Below are positions 1-7,038 of a DNA stretch of 10,448 bases, piece after piece (positions within the stretch are counted from its first letter, which is position 1; each line of letters starts with the position of its first letter). The notes beneath the pieces were generated by a model that did no database searches, was not told the DNA's origin, and saw only the letters and a program-made list of their open reading frames with translations. The stretch is from assembly GCA_050300875.1 (NCBI GenBank), contig JBNKYL010000147.1, positions 1-10,448 on the forward strand, in the 5' to 3' direction. Made by a program: the position numbers and the translations under genes. The stretch comes from CBDCFL01 sp050300875. GTDB taxonomy: Bacteria > Pseudomonadota > Alphaproteobacteria > Rhodobacterales > Rhodobacteraceae.

Positions 1-799
1 GATCGGCCTGCCCGACGGCCATGAAACGCATGTGCGGATGCCGCTGGCCGACCTGAACCGCCTGCGCGGCGCGCTGGGGCCGCGTGCGCTGGCATCCGAT
101 CACGGCATCATCCGCGCCCTGCGGATGGTAAAATCGCCTGCCGAGGTCACCAAGATCGAAACGGCCTGCGCCATCGCTGGCCGCGCCTTTGCCCGCGTGC
201 CTGAAGTTGCCAGTGCAGGCACGCCGTTAGATCAGGTCTACCGGCGTTTCCAGATGCTGTGCCTCGACGAAGGTGCGGACTGGGTGCCCTATCTGGCGGG
301 CGGCGCCGAACCGGGCGGGTATTCGGACGTCATTTCACCCGCCACGCCCGAACCGCTGAAACCCGGCGATGTGTTGATGCTGGATACTGGGCTGGTCTGG
401 GATGGTTATTTCAGCGATTTCGACCGCAACTGGTCGGTTGGTCCGGCCAGTCCGCCGGTCAAGGACGCGCACGCGCGGCTGATCGAGGCATCCGACGCCG
501 CATTCGACATCGCCCGGCCCGGCGTGACGGCGGCCGATCTGTTCCGTGCCATGGACCGGGTCTTGCAGTCGGGCACCGGGGCAGGGCGGCTGGGTCACGG
601 CCTGGGCATGTCGCTGACCGAATGGCCGTCGATCATCCCCGACGATCACACGGAAATGGAACCGGGTATGGTCATGACGCTGGAACCGGGCATCGCCGTG
701 GGCGACAAGATCATCGTGCACGAAGAAAACATCGTCATCACCGAAACCGGCGCGCGATACCTCAGCCCCCGCATCGGGCCGGAGATCCCCGAACTATGA
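1..799 (+). CDS. M24 family metallopeptidase (Xaa-Pro aminopeptidase/prolidase type), 5' end cut by window
   Basis: The reading frame is already open at base 2 and continues to the TGA at 797-799, so the true start lies before the window; the GTG at 32 is probably internal. The visible part is the pita-bread catalytic domain. All five metal ligands of M24 peptidases are present. Counting from the codon at 32, they are Asp118 in the LDTG motif, Asp129 in SDFDR, His189 in GHG, Glu218 in TLEPG and Glu231 in the HEENIVIT segment. This indicates an active dinuclear-metal hydrolase that probably cleaves an X-Pro or related amide bond in the cytoplasm. The N-terminal creatinase/prolidase-type domain is mostly missing. 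The stop overlaps the start of the next gene (ATGA), so the two are probably translationally coupled. The GHG and LEPG segments do not look like ectoine hydrolase DoeA as I recall it, so I call it only to family. The metal ligands set it apart from the metal-independent creatinase at 8527. Confidence 0.9.
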   Translation, partial: IGLPDGHETHVRMPLADLNRLRGALGPRALASDHGIIRALRMVKSPAEVTKIETACAIAGRAFARVPEVASAGTPLDQVYRRFQMLCLDEGADWVPYLAGGAEPGGYSDVISPATPEPLKPGDVLMLDTGLVWDGYFSDFDRNWSVGPASPPVKDAHARLIEASDAAFDIARPGVTAADLFRAMDRVLQSGTGAGRLGHGLGMSLTEWPSIIPDDHTEMEPGMVMTLEPGIAVGDKIIVHEENIVITETGARYLSPRIGPEIPEL

Positions 800-1506
800 C
801 CCGTCTTCCCCATACGCTCGACCCCGACGATCCGGCGGCCCCGCCGATGGGGCTGATCGTGCTGCAGGCCGATGAAACCATCGAAACTGAATTTCGCCGT
901 CATTTCGCCGATGACCCCAACCCCATCCATGTCAGCCGCATCCCGTCTGCGGCAGAGCTGAGCCATCAAAGCCTGTCCGACATGGAACGCGACCTGACCA
1001 ATGCGGCGGCCCTGATGCCTGCCGGTCTGCACCTGCCGGTCGTGGGCTATGCCTGCACGTCGGCCAGCGCGGTGATCGGGTCGGACAGGGTGGCAGAGCT
1101 TGTGCGCGCGGGCTGCGACGCGGGCGAGGTGACCAACCCGTTGCGCGCGGCCACGGCCTGCGCCGCCCATCACGGTATTTCCCGGCTGGCGCTGGTGTCG
1201 CCCTATGTCGAAGAGGTGAATGCGCCGCTACAACGCGCATTCGCCGCTTTGGGAATTGAAATGGACGTTTTCGGAACATTCGGCGAAGCCAATGAACATA
1301 ACGTATCTCGCATAAGTTGGGGGTCGATCCGGGATGCCGCAACGGCACTGGGGGCGGACAGATCGGTTGAAGGGGTTTTTCTAAGCTGCACGAATCTGCG
1401 CACGATGCACGGGATCGACGAATTGGCCCGAACCCTGGGAAAACCGGTTCTGTCCAGCAATCAGGCGCTGGCCTGGCATATGCGGGCGCTGGCGCCGAAA
1501 AATTAG
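796..1506 (+). CDS. Asp/Glu racemase superfamily protein, EutA / maleate cis-trans isomerase-like
   Basis: This is a 236-residue cytoplasmic protein of usual family length. The start ATG at 796 overlaps the previous stop and has a GGAG at 781-784. An in-frame open stretch reaches back to 259 but only shadows the M24 gene. The two catalytic cysteines of the maleate isomerase/arylmalonate decarboxylase group are visible: Cys87 in YACTSASAVIG and Cys198 in LSCTNLRT. The C-terminal GKPVLSSNQALAWH segment is a family hallmark. Known members isomerise maleate to fumarate, racemise or decarboxylate small dicarboxylates, or are the poorly characterised EutA protein of ectoine utilisation clusters. 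Of these, the SCTNLR and SSNQA.AWH pattern best fits the EutA/maleate isomerase branch. Coupling to an M24 enzyme recalls eut/doe clusters, but no other ectoine gene is visible. The substrate is unknown; the family call is secure. Confidence 0.85.
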   Translation: MTRLPHTLDPDDPAAPPMGLIVLQADETIETEFRRHFADDPNPIHVSRIPSAAELSHQSLSDMERDLTNAAALMPAGLHLPVVGYACTSASAVIGSDRVAELVRAGCDAGEVTNPLRAATACAAHHGISRLALVSPYVEEVNAPLQRAFAALGIEMDVFGTFGEANEHNVSRISWGSIRDAATALGADRSVEGVFLSCTNLRTMHGIDELARTLGKPVLSSNQALAWHMRALAPKN

Positions 1507-1560
1507 GCAAGCGCCGAATGGGGGATGCGGAAATCACTGAAAATAACAGGAATTTCCCGG

Positions 1561-1589
1561 TTGCATCATCAGGTGCGACCCCCTTTAAT
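1561..1589 (+). promoter_or_regulatory. Candidate sigma-70 promoter for the ABC importer operon
   Basis: In the 149-bp gap before the ATPase gene, TTGCAT (1561-1566) and TTTAAT (1584-1589) are separated by exactly 17 bases. The -10 matches 5 of 6 consensus bases; the -35 matches only TTG. Local base composition is clearly more AT-rich than the flanking genes. A short dyad, GGAA-T-TTCC (1549-1557), lies just upstream and could be an operator half-site. Placement fits a promoter driving 1656-6827. It is a pattern match only. Confidence 0.4.
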
Positions 1590-1655
1590 GAAACAAACAG
1601 ATCACGGCTGCTGGTATCACGGGCAGACCGGGCATGACAAAACAGGGGGCTAGAC

Positions 1656-2756
1656 TTGGCCGATACGAATAGCGACGCCGCGTTCGTCGAATTTCAGCGC
1701 GTGCAGAAAAGCTATGATGGCGAAACACTTGTCGTCAAAGATTTGAACCTTGCCATGCCAAGGGGTGAATTTCTGACCATGCTGGGGCCATCGGGATCGG
1801 GAAAGACAACCTGCCTGATGATGCTGGCCGGTTTTGAAACAGCCACGCATGGCGAGATCTTGCTGGGTGGCAATCCGATCAACAACATCCCACCGCATAA
1901 ACGCGGCATCGGCATGGTGTTTCAGAATTACGCGCTGTTCCCTCATATGACCGTGGCCGAAAACCTGTCCTTCCCGCTGGAAGTGCGCAAGATCGGTAAG
2001 GATGAGCGCGAGAAAAAGGTAAAGCGCGCGCTTGACATGGTGCAGATGGGCGCCTTTGGCGGCCGCCGTCCGGCGCAGCTGTCGGGTGGACAGCAACAGC
2101 GGATCGCGCTGGCCCGCGCTCTGGTGTTCGAACCGGAACTGGTGCTGATGGACGAACCGCTTGGTGCGCTCGACAAGCAGCTGCGCGAACATATGCAGTT
2201 CGAAATCACCCGGCTGGCGCATGAGCTGGGCATTACCACGGTCTACGTGACCCATGACCAGACCGAAGCCCTGACCATGTCGGACCGGGTTGCCGTATTC
2301 GATGACGGGCGCATTCAGCAACTGGCCCCGCCGGATGAGCTCTACGAAGAGCCGAAAAACAGCTTCGTTGCGCAATTCATCGGTGAAAACAACACCATGG
2401 AAGGCGTCATTAAATCTGTGTCAGGCGATACCTGCGTCGTGACGTTGGACAATGGCGCCGATATCGACGCCATGCCCGTCAACATCGAAGGCGTAGGAAG
2501 CCGCACCAAGGTGTCGATCCGGCCAGAACGCGTCGAATTCAACCCCGACCGCCTGCACGCCGATGCGCATACGCTGAAGGCCACTGTGCAGGAATTCATC
2601 TACATGGGTGACATCTTCCGCTTCCGCCTGTCGGTTGCGGGCAATGACAACTTCATCGTCAAGACCCGGAACGCACCCGACGCCGTGCGCCTGACCCCGG
2701 GACAGGAAATCGAAATTGGCTGGCTGGCGCAGGATTGCCGCGCGTTGGACGCCTGA
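1656..2756 (+). CDS. ABC transporter ATP-binding protein, PotA-like (Pot/polyamine-type importer)
   Basis: A 366-residue ATPase that powers the importer encoded downstream. The motifs appear in order: Walker A GPSGSGKT (44-51), Q-loop Gln90, signature LSGGQ (142-146), Walker B LVLMDE (162-167) and switch His200. A TOBE-type C-terminal domain follows (about 245-360, with SIRPE at 287-291). The length is usual for PotA/FbpC-type subunits. The start is taken as TTG at 1656 because an AGGGGG Shine-Dalgarno sits at 1644-1649 with six bases of spacing, an in-frame TGA at 1635-1637 blocks a longer start, and the next in-frame ATG (1755) would delete the first beta strands before Walker A. It is first in a probable five-gene operon, followed by the binding protein after 119 bp. 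The subfamily imports polyamines, opines or other amino compounds; substrate cannot be read from the ATPase. Confidence 0.95.
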   Translation: MADTNSDAAFVEFQRVQKSYDGETLVVKDLNLAMPRGEFLTMLGPSGSGKTTCLMMLAGFETATHGEILLGGNPINNIPPHKRGIGMVFQNYALFPHMTVAENLSFPLEVRKIGKDEREKKVKRALDMVQMGAFGGRRPAQLSGGQQQRIALARALVFEPELVLMDEPLGALDKQLREHMQFEITRLAHELGITTVYVTHDQTEALTMSDRVAVFDDGRIQQLAPPDELYEEPKNSFVAQFIGENNTMEGVIKSVSGDTCVVTLDNGADIDAMPVNIEGVGSRTKVSIRPERVEFNPDRLHADAHTLKATVQEFIYMGDIFRFRLSVAGNDNFIVKTRNAPDAVRLTPGQEIEIGWLAQDCRALDA

Positions 2757-2763
2757 TGCGAAC

Positions 2764-2791
2764 GCTGCGGCGGGCCGCCCGGTTTGCCGCG
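2764..2791 (+). other. GC-rich imperfect stem-loop between ATPase and binding-protein genes
   Basis: GCGGC at 2767-2771 can pair with GCCGC at 2786-2790, and GGG at 2772-2774 with CCC at 2778-2780, leaving a GGTTT bulge. No T-tract follows, so this is not a classical intrinsic terminator. It could be an mRNA processing or stabilising structure that lets the binding protein accumulate above the ATPase. At this GC content such pairing can also arise by chance. Confidence 0.25.
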
Positions 2792-2875
2792 CTGACAAGG
2801 GGCAGGCAACGTCCGTGGCCGCGCCTCTCGACCGACAACAAACACGGATGCGTAAAATTGGGAGTGTTCCTGAAT

Positions 2876-3976
2876 ATGAAACTGACAACCCTCATTTCCG
2901 CCGCTGCCGCGCTGTCCTTGACGGCAGGTGCAGCGTCGGCAATCGACTTGACCTTCGTGTCATGGGGCGGCGCCTATCAGAAGTCGCAGCTGAAAGCCTA
3001 TGCTGAACCTTACATGGCCCTGAACCCCGACGTGAACATCGTCTGGGACGAAAGCTCGGCCGAAGCCATCGCCAAGCTGCGCGCGATGAACGAAGCCAAC
3101 AACTTGACCTGGGACCTGGTCGACGTGGACGCCGCTGACAGCTTCCGTGCCTGCGACGAAAACCTGGCGATGGAATATGACCCCGACGAATTGCTGGCCC
3201 CGGCGCCCGACGGCACCCCGGCTTCCGAAGATTTCGGCGCGCAGATCGTCAACGACTGCTACATTCCGCAGATCGTTTACACCACGACCTTCGGCTACCG
3301 CACCGACATGGTGCCCGATGGCGTCGCACCGCCGTCCGAAATCTGCTCGGTCTTCGACCTGGAAACCTATCCGGGCAAGCGGTCGCTGGAAAAGCGCCCG
3401 ATCAACAACATGGAATGGGCGCTGCTGTGTGATGGCGTGGCCAAGGACGACATCTATGACGTCCTGGCGACTTCCGAAGGCCAGGACCGTGCATTGGCCA
3501 AGCTCGACACCATCAAGGACAGCGTGATCTGGTGGTCGGCCGGTGCCGATACGCCGCAACTGCTGGCCGATGGCGAAATCTTCATGGGCTCGACCTATAA
3601 CGGCCGCCTGTTCAGCGTGATCGTCGAACAGAACCAGCCGGTTGCCATGATGTGGGACGCGCAGGTCTACAGCTTTGACGGCTGGGTTATCCCGACCGGT
3701 CTGAGCGAAGAGCGCCTGGCTGCGGTGAAGGACTTCCTGTACTTCGCCACGGACACGCAGCGTCTTGCCGATCAGGCCAAGTACATCTCCTACGGCCCGG
3801 CCCGTGCATCTTCCGCGCCGTTAGTTGGCAAGCACGCTGAACTGGGCATCGAAATGGCACCGCATATGCCGACCGATCCGGCCAACTCGCAGAACATCTT
3901 CTACTACAACTTCGAGTTCTGGGCTGACTATCGCGACGATATCGACGCGAAATTCCAGGCCTGGCTGGCTCAATAA
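2876..3976 (+). CDS. Periplasmic substrate-binding protein of the ABC importer, PotD-like (extracellular solute-binding family)
   Basis: A 366-residue precursor. The chosen ATG at 2876 begins a clean Sec signal peptide: Lys2, a hydrophobic run of Leu/Ala, and an ASA cleavage site after residue 22. Starting upstream at 2735 would bury it. GGAG lies at 2861-2864. The mature N-terminus, DLTFVSWGGAYQ, is the typical first strand of PotD-like binding proteins, and later segments (WWSAGADTPQLLADGE, then the FDGWVIPTG hinge region) fit the same fold. Four cysteines (93, 128, 157, 185) lie in the mature protein, an even number compatible with periplasmic disulfides. Its job is to capture the ligand and deliver it to the permease pair at 4339 and 5616. 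The family binds polyamines and other small cationic or zwitterionic compounds. Creatinase downstream makes creatine or a related guanidino compound a reasonable guess, but no ligand residue proves it. Confidence 0.93.
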   Translation: MKLTTLISAAAALSLTAGAASAIDLTFVSWGGAYQKSQLKAYAEPYMALNPDVNIVWDESSAEAIAKLRAMNEANNLTWDLVDVDAADSFRACDENLAMEYDPDELLAPAPDGTPASEDFGAQIVNDCYIPQIVYTTTFGYRTDMVPDGVAPPSEICSVFDLETYPGKRSLEKRPINNMEWALLCDGVAKDDIYDVLATSEGQDRALAKLDTIKDSVIWWSAGADTPQLLADGEIFMGSTYNGRLFSVIVEQNQPVAMMWDAQVYSFDGWVIPTGLSEERLAAVKDFLYFATDTQRLADQAKYISYGPARASSAPLVGKHAELGIEMAPHMPTDPANSQNIFYYNFEFWADYRDDIDAKFQAWLAQ

Positions 3977-3997
3977 GCTTCGGCTGACATGAACCGA

Positions 3998-4022
3998 AAG
4001 GGGGCCGCAAACCGGCCCCCTT
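3998..4022 (+). terminator. Perfect 10-bp stem-loop after the binding-protein gene (attenuator/mRNA stabiliser)
   Basis: AAGGGGGCCG (3998-4007) is followed by the five-base loop CAAAC and its exact complement CGGCCCCCTT (4013-4022). It begins 22 bases after the binding-protein stop and ends 29 bases before the DUF1330 start. Only TT follows and then mixed sequence, so strong rho-independent termination is doubtful. In binding-protein operons such structures usually give partial termination or 3' protection of the abundant binding-protein mRNA, which I infer here. The pairing is directly visible. Confidence 0.7.
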
Positions 4023-4051
4023 CACCAACAGGGAAAAGACCAGAGGCACCC

Positions 4052-4339
4052 ATGCCCAAAGGCTACATCATCGGTCATATCAAGGTGACCAACCCCGATA
4101 CATATCCCGAATATGTGCGCCGCGACACGCCCATCCTGGAAAGTTTCGGCGCGAAATTCGTCGTCCGGGGCGGGCAGGGCCAGGTGATGGAAGGCACGGC
4201 AGGCGACCGCCATGTGGTCATTGAATTCCCGTCCTATCAGGCGGCACTGGACGCCTATCATGACCCGGACTATCAAGAGGTCGCCGACATACGCCGCGCC
4301 TCGGCCGATAGTCTGATCATCGTGGTGGAAGGAACCTGA
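4052..4339 (+). CDS. DUF1330 family small protein embedded in the ABC operon
   Basis: A 95-residue soluble protein with the DUF1330 pattern: an opening GYIIGHIKVTNPDTYPEY segment, a central FGAKFVVRGGQ segment, then VVIEFPSYQAALDAYHDPDYQ and a final ADSLIIVVEG strand. The length is normal for the family. DUF1330 proteins adopt a dimeric alpha/beta-barrel (ferredoxin-like) fold; the biochemical role is not established. The ATG at 4052 is preceded by AGAGG (4042-4046); the in-frame extension to 3989 would run through the stem-loop and is rejected. The stop TGA shares a base with the ATG of the permease gene at 4339, implying coupled translation. Its position between binding protein and permeases suggests a role with the imported substrate, perhaps binding or modifying it in the cytoplasm. 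That role is inference. Confidence 0.88.
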   Translation: MPKGYIIGHIKVTNPDTYPEYVRRDTPILESFGAKFVVRGGQGQVMEGTAGDRHVVIEFPSYQAALDAYHDPDYQEVADIRRASADSLIIVVEGT

Positions 4340-5610
4340 TGTCGGACGCCACCCAAACCGGGCCGGTTCTGGCCGCTGACGGCACGCCGCTGAAGCAATC
4401 GCTGGCGCGGTCGCTACGAAACCAGAAATTGCGCGCGCTGGCGCTGGTCGCGCCGCTTTTGATCTTCGTTCTTGTCTCTTTCGTCTGGCCCATCGCATCG
4501 ATGCTGTTCCGCTCCGTCGAAAACTCGATGGTCGAGGAAACCATTCCCCTGACCGTTCAGGCCTTGGCCAACTGGGACGACGCATCCGGCGAATTGCCGG
4601 GCGAAGACGTCTATGCCGCCTTCATCGCCGACATGGTGGTGGCGGTTGATGAAAAGACCCATACCCGTCTGGGATCGCGCCTGAATTACGAAGTCAGCGG
4701 CATGTCATCGCTGTTCCGCCAATCGGGCCGGGGTATCGCAAAGCTTGACCCGGTCGCAGACGCGCCTTTCAAGGACAAGCTGATCGACATGAACGACGCC
4801 TGGGGCGAGGTTGACACCTGGCGCACGATCAAGACCCACTCGGTCCGCTACACCAACGGCTACTTCCTGAACGCTATCGACATGCAGCGATCGCCCGAAG
4901 GCGCGATCATGCAGCCCGAGGACAAGCGCATCCTGCTGAAGCTGTTCGGGCGCACGTTCTTCATGTCGCTGATGATTACCGCGTCCTGCATCCTGCTGGC
5001 CTATCCGATTGCCTATCTGCTGGCGACGCTTCCCGCGCGCAAGTCGAACATGCTGATGATCCTTGTGCTTCTGCCATTCTGGACCTCGCTGCTGGTGCGG
5101 ACATCGGCCTGGAAGGTCATGTTGCAGCAACAGGGCGTGATCAATGACACATTGGTCTGGCTGGGGCTGGTGGCCGATGACGCCCGATTGGTCATCATCA
5201 ACAACCAGATCGGCACGATCGTGGCGATGACCCACATCCTGCTGCCCTTCATGGTGCTGCCGATGTATTCGGTCATGCAGACCATTCCGCCCAGCTACCA
5301 GCGCGCTGCGAAATCCATGGGCGCGACGAACTGGACGACCTTCTGGCGGATCTATTTTCCCCAATCGGTGCCCGGCATCGGGGCGGGGTCGATCCTGGTC
5401 TTCATCCTGGCCATCGGCTATTACATCACGCCGGAAATCGTGGGCGGCACCAAGGGTGTCTTCATTTCCAACCGGATCGCCTATCACATCTCGTCATCGC
5501 TGAACTGGGGGCTGGCGGCAGCACTTGGCACGATACTTCTGGCCGCCGTGCTGATCCTCTACTGGGCCTATGACAAGATCGTCGGCATTGACAACGTGAA
5601 GCTGGGGTAG
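4339..5610 (+). CDS. ABC transporter permease, PotB-like, with large extracytoplasmic insert
   Basis: A 423-residue inner-membrane permease. TM1 is at about 33-56, then a hydrophilic stretch of roughly 145 residues (57-200), then five further TMs at about 206-229, 238-256, 293-312, 347-366 and 389-411. The EAA coupling loop that contacts the ATPase is at 323-346 (AAKSMGATNWTTFWRI... with the conserved G). Classical PotB is about 275-285 residues, so most of the extra length is this insert. From the TM order it should lie on the periplasmic side, where it could contact the binding protein. The start ATG overlaps the DUF1330 stop by one base and has AAGGA at 4329-4333. The next gene starts five bases after the stop. 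The acidic start of the insert (DDASGELPGED) and its charged middle contain no motif I recognise. The permease call is firm; the insert's role is unknown. Confidence 0.94.
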   Translation: MSDATQTGPVLAADGTPLKQSLARSLRNQKLRALALVAPLLIFVLVSFVWPIASMLFRSVENSMVEETIPLTVQALANWDDASGELPGEDVYAAFIADMVVAVDEKTHTRLGSRLNYEVSGMSSLFRQSGRGIAKLDPVADAPFKDKLIDMNDAWGEVDTWRTIKTHSVRYTNGYFLNAIDMQRSPEGAIMQPEDKRILLKLFGRTFFMSLMITASCILLAYPIAYLLATLPARKSNMLMILVLLPFWTSLLVRTSAWKVMLQQQGVINDTLVWLGLVADDARLVIINNQIGTIVAMTHILLPFMVLPMYSVMQTIPPSYQRAAKSMGATNWTTFWRIYFPQSVPGIGAGSILVFILAIGYYITPEIVGGTKGVFISNRIAYHISSSLNWGLAAALGTILLAAVLILYWAYDKIVGIDNVKLG

Positions 5611-5615
5611 GGGAC

Positions 5616-6827
5616 ATGGCCGCACTGACACCAATATCTCGCAAACCGATGTCGGTGGTCCTGCCCGCCGTCGCCATTGCCGGCGCCATCATGGGGCTGT
5701 TCGTGGGCACCGCCAACGGGTCGGGTTTCTGGGGCGTCGTCCTCGGCGCCGCCGCCTTGGCCCTGATCACTCTGGCCCTCACCGGCACTGGCATCAACGA
5801 ACGCACGGCCCGCTGGGGGCTGATCGTGGTCTTTGCGGTGCTTGGGTTCTATTTCGGCGGCCCGATGGGCGGCATTCTGGCCGGGCTGGCGGGCTGGTTT
5901 TCCGGCTGGTTCATCTATTGGCTCTACGAAGGCCGCTACCGCGCGAGACTACTGCCCTATCTGACGCCGGGCCAGGTCTTGTGGCACTACGGCTTCCGGG
6001 TGCTTTGCGGGGCGATCTTCCTGTTCCTCATCACACCGATCCTCGTCGTGCTGCCTTTGTCCTTCAACGCACAGGACTTCTTTACCTTCACGCCGGAAAT
6101 GCTGCGGCTCGATCCCGAAGGCTACAGCCTGAAACACTACCGCGACTTCTTCACCAACAATGAATGGCAGCGGTCGTTCAAGAACTCACTGATCATCGCC
6201 CCAATCGCCACGCTGATTTCGGTCAGCCTGGGCACCCTTGCGGCGATCGGCCTGTCGCAATCCCACGTGCCCGGCAAACGCGCCATAATGGCGGTGCTGA
6301 TCTCGCCGATGATCGTGCCGCTGATCATCTCGGCCACCGGCATGTTCTTCTTCTACAGCCAGATCGGCAATTTCCTGGAAGGCACACTGGGCTTCAACAA
6401 GAACTTTGTGGGCTACGTCAAGGTGATCCTGGCCCATGCCGTGCTGGGCATCCCTTTCGTCATCATCACCGTGACCGCGACGCTGGTGGGCTTTGACCGC
6501 TCGCTGACGCGGGCCGCGGCCAATATGGGCGCTGACCCGGTCACCACCTTCTTCCGCGTGCAGATGCCCCTGATCCTGCCCGGTGTCATCTCCGGCGCGC
6601 TCTTCGCCTTCATTACCTCGTTTGACGAGGTCGTGGTCGTGCTGTTCGTCGGCTCCGCCAGCCAGAAAACCCTGCCCTGGCAAATGTTCACCGGCCTGCG
6701 CGAACAGATTTCGCCGACCATCCTGGCGGTTGCCACGATCCTCGTCGTCATCTCCATCGCGCTTCTGACCACCGTCGAACTGCTGCGCCGCCGGTCCGAA
6801 CGGCTCAGGGGCATGAGCCCGGGCTGA
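5616..6827 (+). CDS. ABC transporter permease, PotC-like, with N-terminal extra membrane domain
   Basis: A 403-residue inner-membrane permease that should pair with the product of 4339. The core (about 125-390) has the usual six helices at about 128-148, 190-212, 222-243, 266-289, 322-340 and 368-389. Its EAA loop at 299-322 (AAANMGADPVTTFFRV..) contacts the ATPase. Classical PotC is about 260-280 residues. Here roughly 125 residues precede the core, holding four hydrophobic segments (about 13-31, 38-57, 66-82, 84-104) rich in Gly and Ala. The ATG at 5616 has GGGG at 5604-5607; the extension is continuous and has normal codon use, so it looks genuine rather than a misplaced start. It is the last gene of the operon. 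The extra helices could stabilise the complex or interact with another protein; no evidence decides this. Confidence 0.93.
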   Translation: MAALTPISRKPMSVVLPAVAIAGAIMGLFVGTANGSGFWGVVLGAAALALITLALTGTGINERTARWGLIVVFAVLGFYFGGPMGGILAGLAGWFSGWFIYWLYEGRYRARLLPYLTPGQVLWHYGFRVLCGAIFLFLITPILVVLPLSFNAQDFFTFTPEMLRLDPEGYSLKHYRDFFTNNEWQRSFKNSLIIAPIATLISVSLGTLAAIGLSQSHVPGKRAIMAVLISPMIVPLIISATGMFFFYSQIGNFLEGTLGFNKNFVGYVKVILAHAVLGIPFVIITVTATLVGFDRSLTRAAANMGADPVTTFFRVQMPLILPGVISGALFAFITSFDEVVVVLFVGSASQKTLPWQMFTGLREQISPTILAVATILVVISIALLTTVELLRRRSERLRGMSPG

Positions 6828-7038
6828 TCCGGGAAAATCTAACACGAAAACAAACGCTGGGGCCGAATCAAGCCCCGACGCCCCGACTTGTGGTCCACCG
6901 CTATTGCGCGCGACGCTGGCCAATCCAGGCTGCCTATTCCCCACAAATAAAGGGTGGCCTCAACCGATCGTATGACAATCCGCCCCGCTCTTCGGCTGTA
7001 CCAATGTGCAAGGAACAGCAAACTGAAAGGGCCAAATC
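6828..7038. other. Intergenic region after the importer operon; no intact gene seen
   Basis: No coding frame on either strand here looks real. A weak five-base stem GGGGC (6859-6863) / GCCCC (6872-6876) with an eight-base loop lies 31 bases after the permease stop and lacks a T-tract, so at best it is a poor terminator. The stretch 6935-7030 is more AT-rich than the genes and may hold a promoter for what follows, but I find no convincing -35/-10 pair. Together with the broken gene that follows, this makes 442 bases (6828-7269) without a confident intact gene. Confidence 0.4.

Noticed and set aside
259..795. Upstream in-frame extension of the 796 gene (total 415 codons)
   Set aside because: The sequence is Arg/Gly-rich out-of-frame translation of the M24 gene; family similarity begins exactly at the ATG at 796.
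1..799. Assignment as ectoine hydrolase DoeA/EutD
   Set aside because: The EutA-like neighbour made this tempting, but the visible GHG, LEPG and HEE motifs are those of generic metal-dependent M24 peptidases and do not match my memory of DoeA.
2735..2875. Upstream start for the binding protein
   Set aside because: It would place 47 Arg-rich residues before a perfect signal peptide and overlap the ATPase end; ATG 2876 gives a proper Sec signal.
4705..5487. Long leftward open frame (260 codons) opposite the first permease
   Set aside because: Composition is rich in His, Gln, Asp and Arg, typical of the antisense of a GC-rich membrane gene; it has no motif, and the forward strand is a clear permease.
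1656..6827. Firm naming as a spermidine/putrescine transporter (potABCD)
   Set aside because: Only the family resemblance supports it; both permeases are enlarged, a DUF1330 gene is inserted, and the neighbouring creatinase points to another substrate.
6186..6944. Long leftward open frame (252 codons) opposite the second permease
   Set aside because: It has the same antisense-shadow composition, and the forward frame has clear permease helices and an EAA loop.
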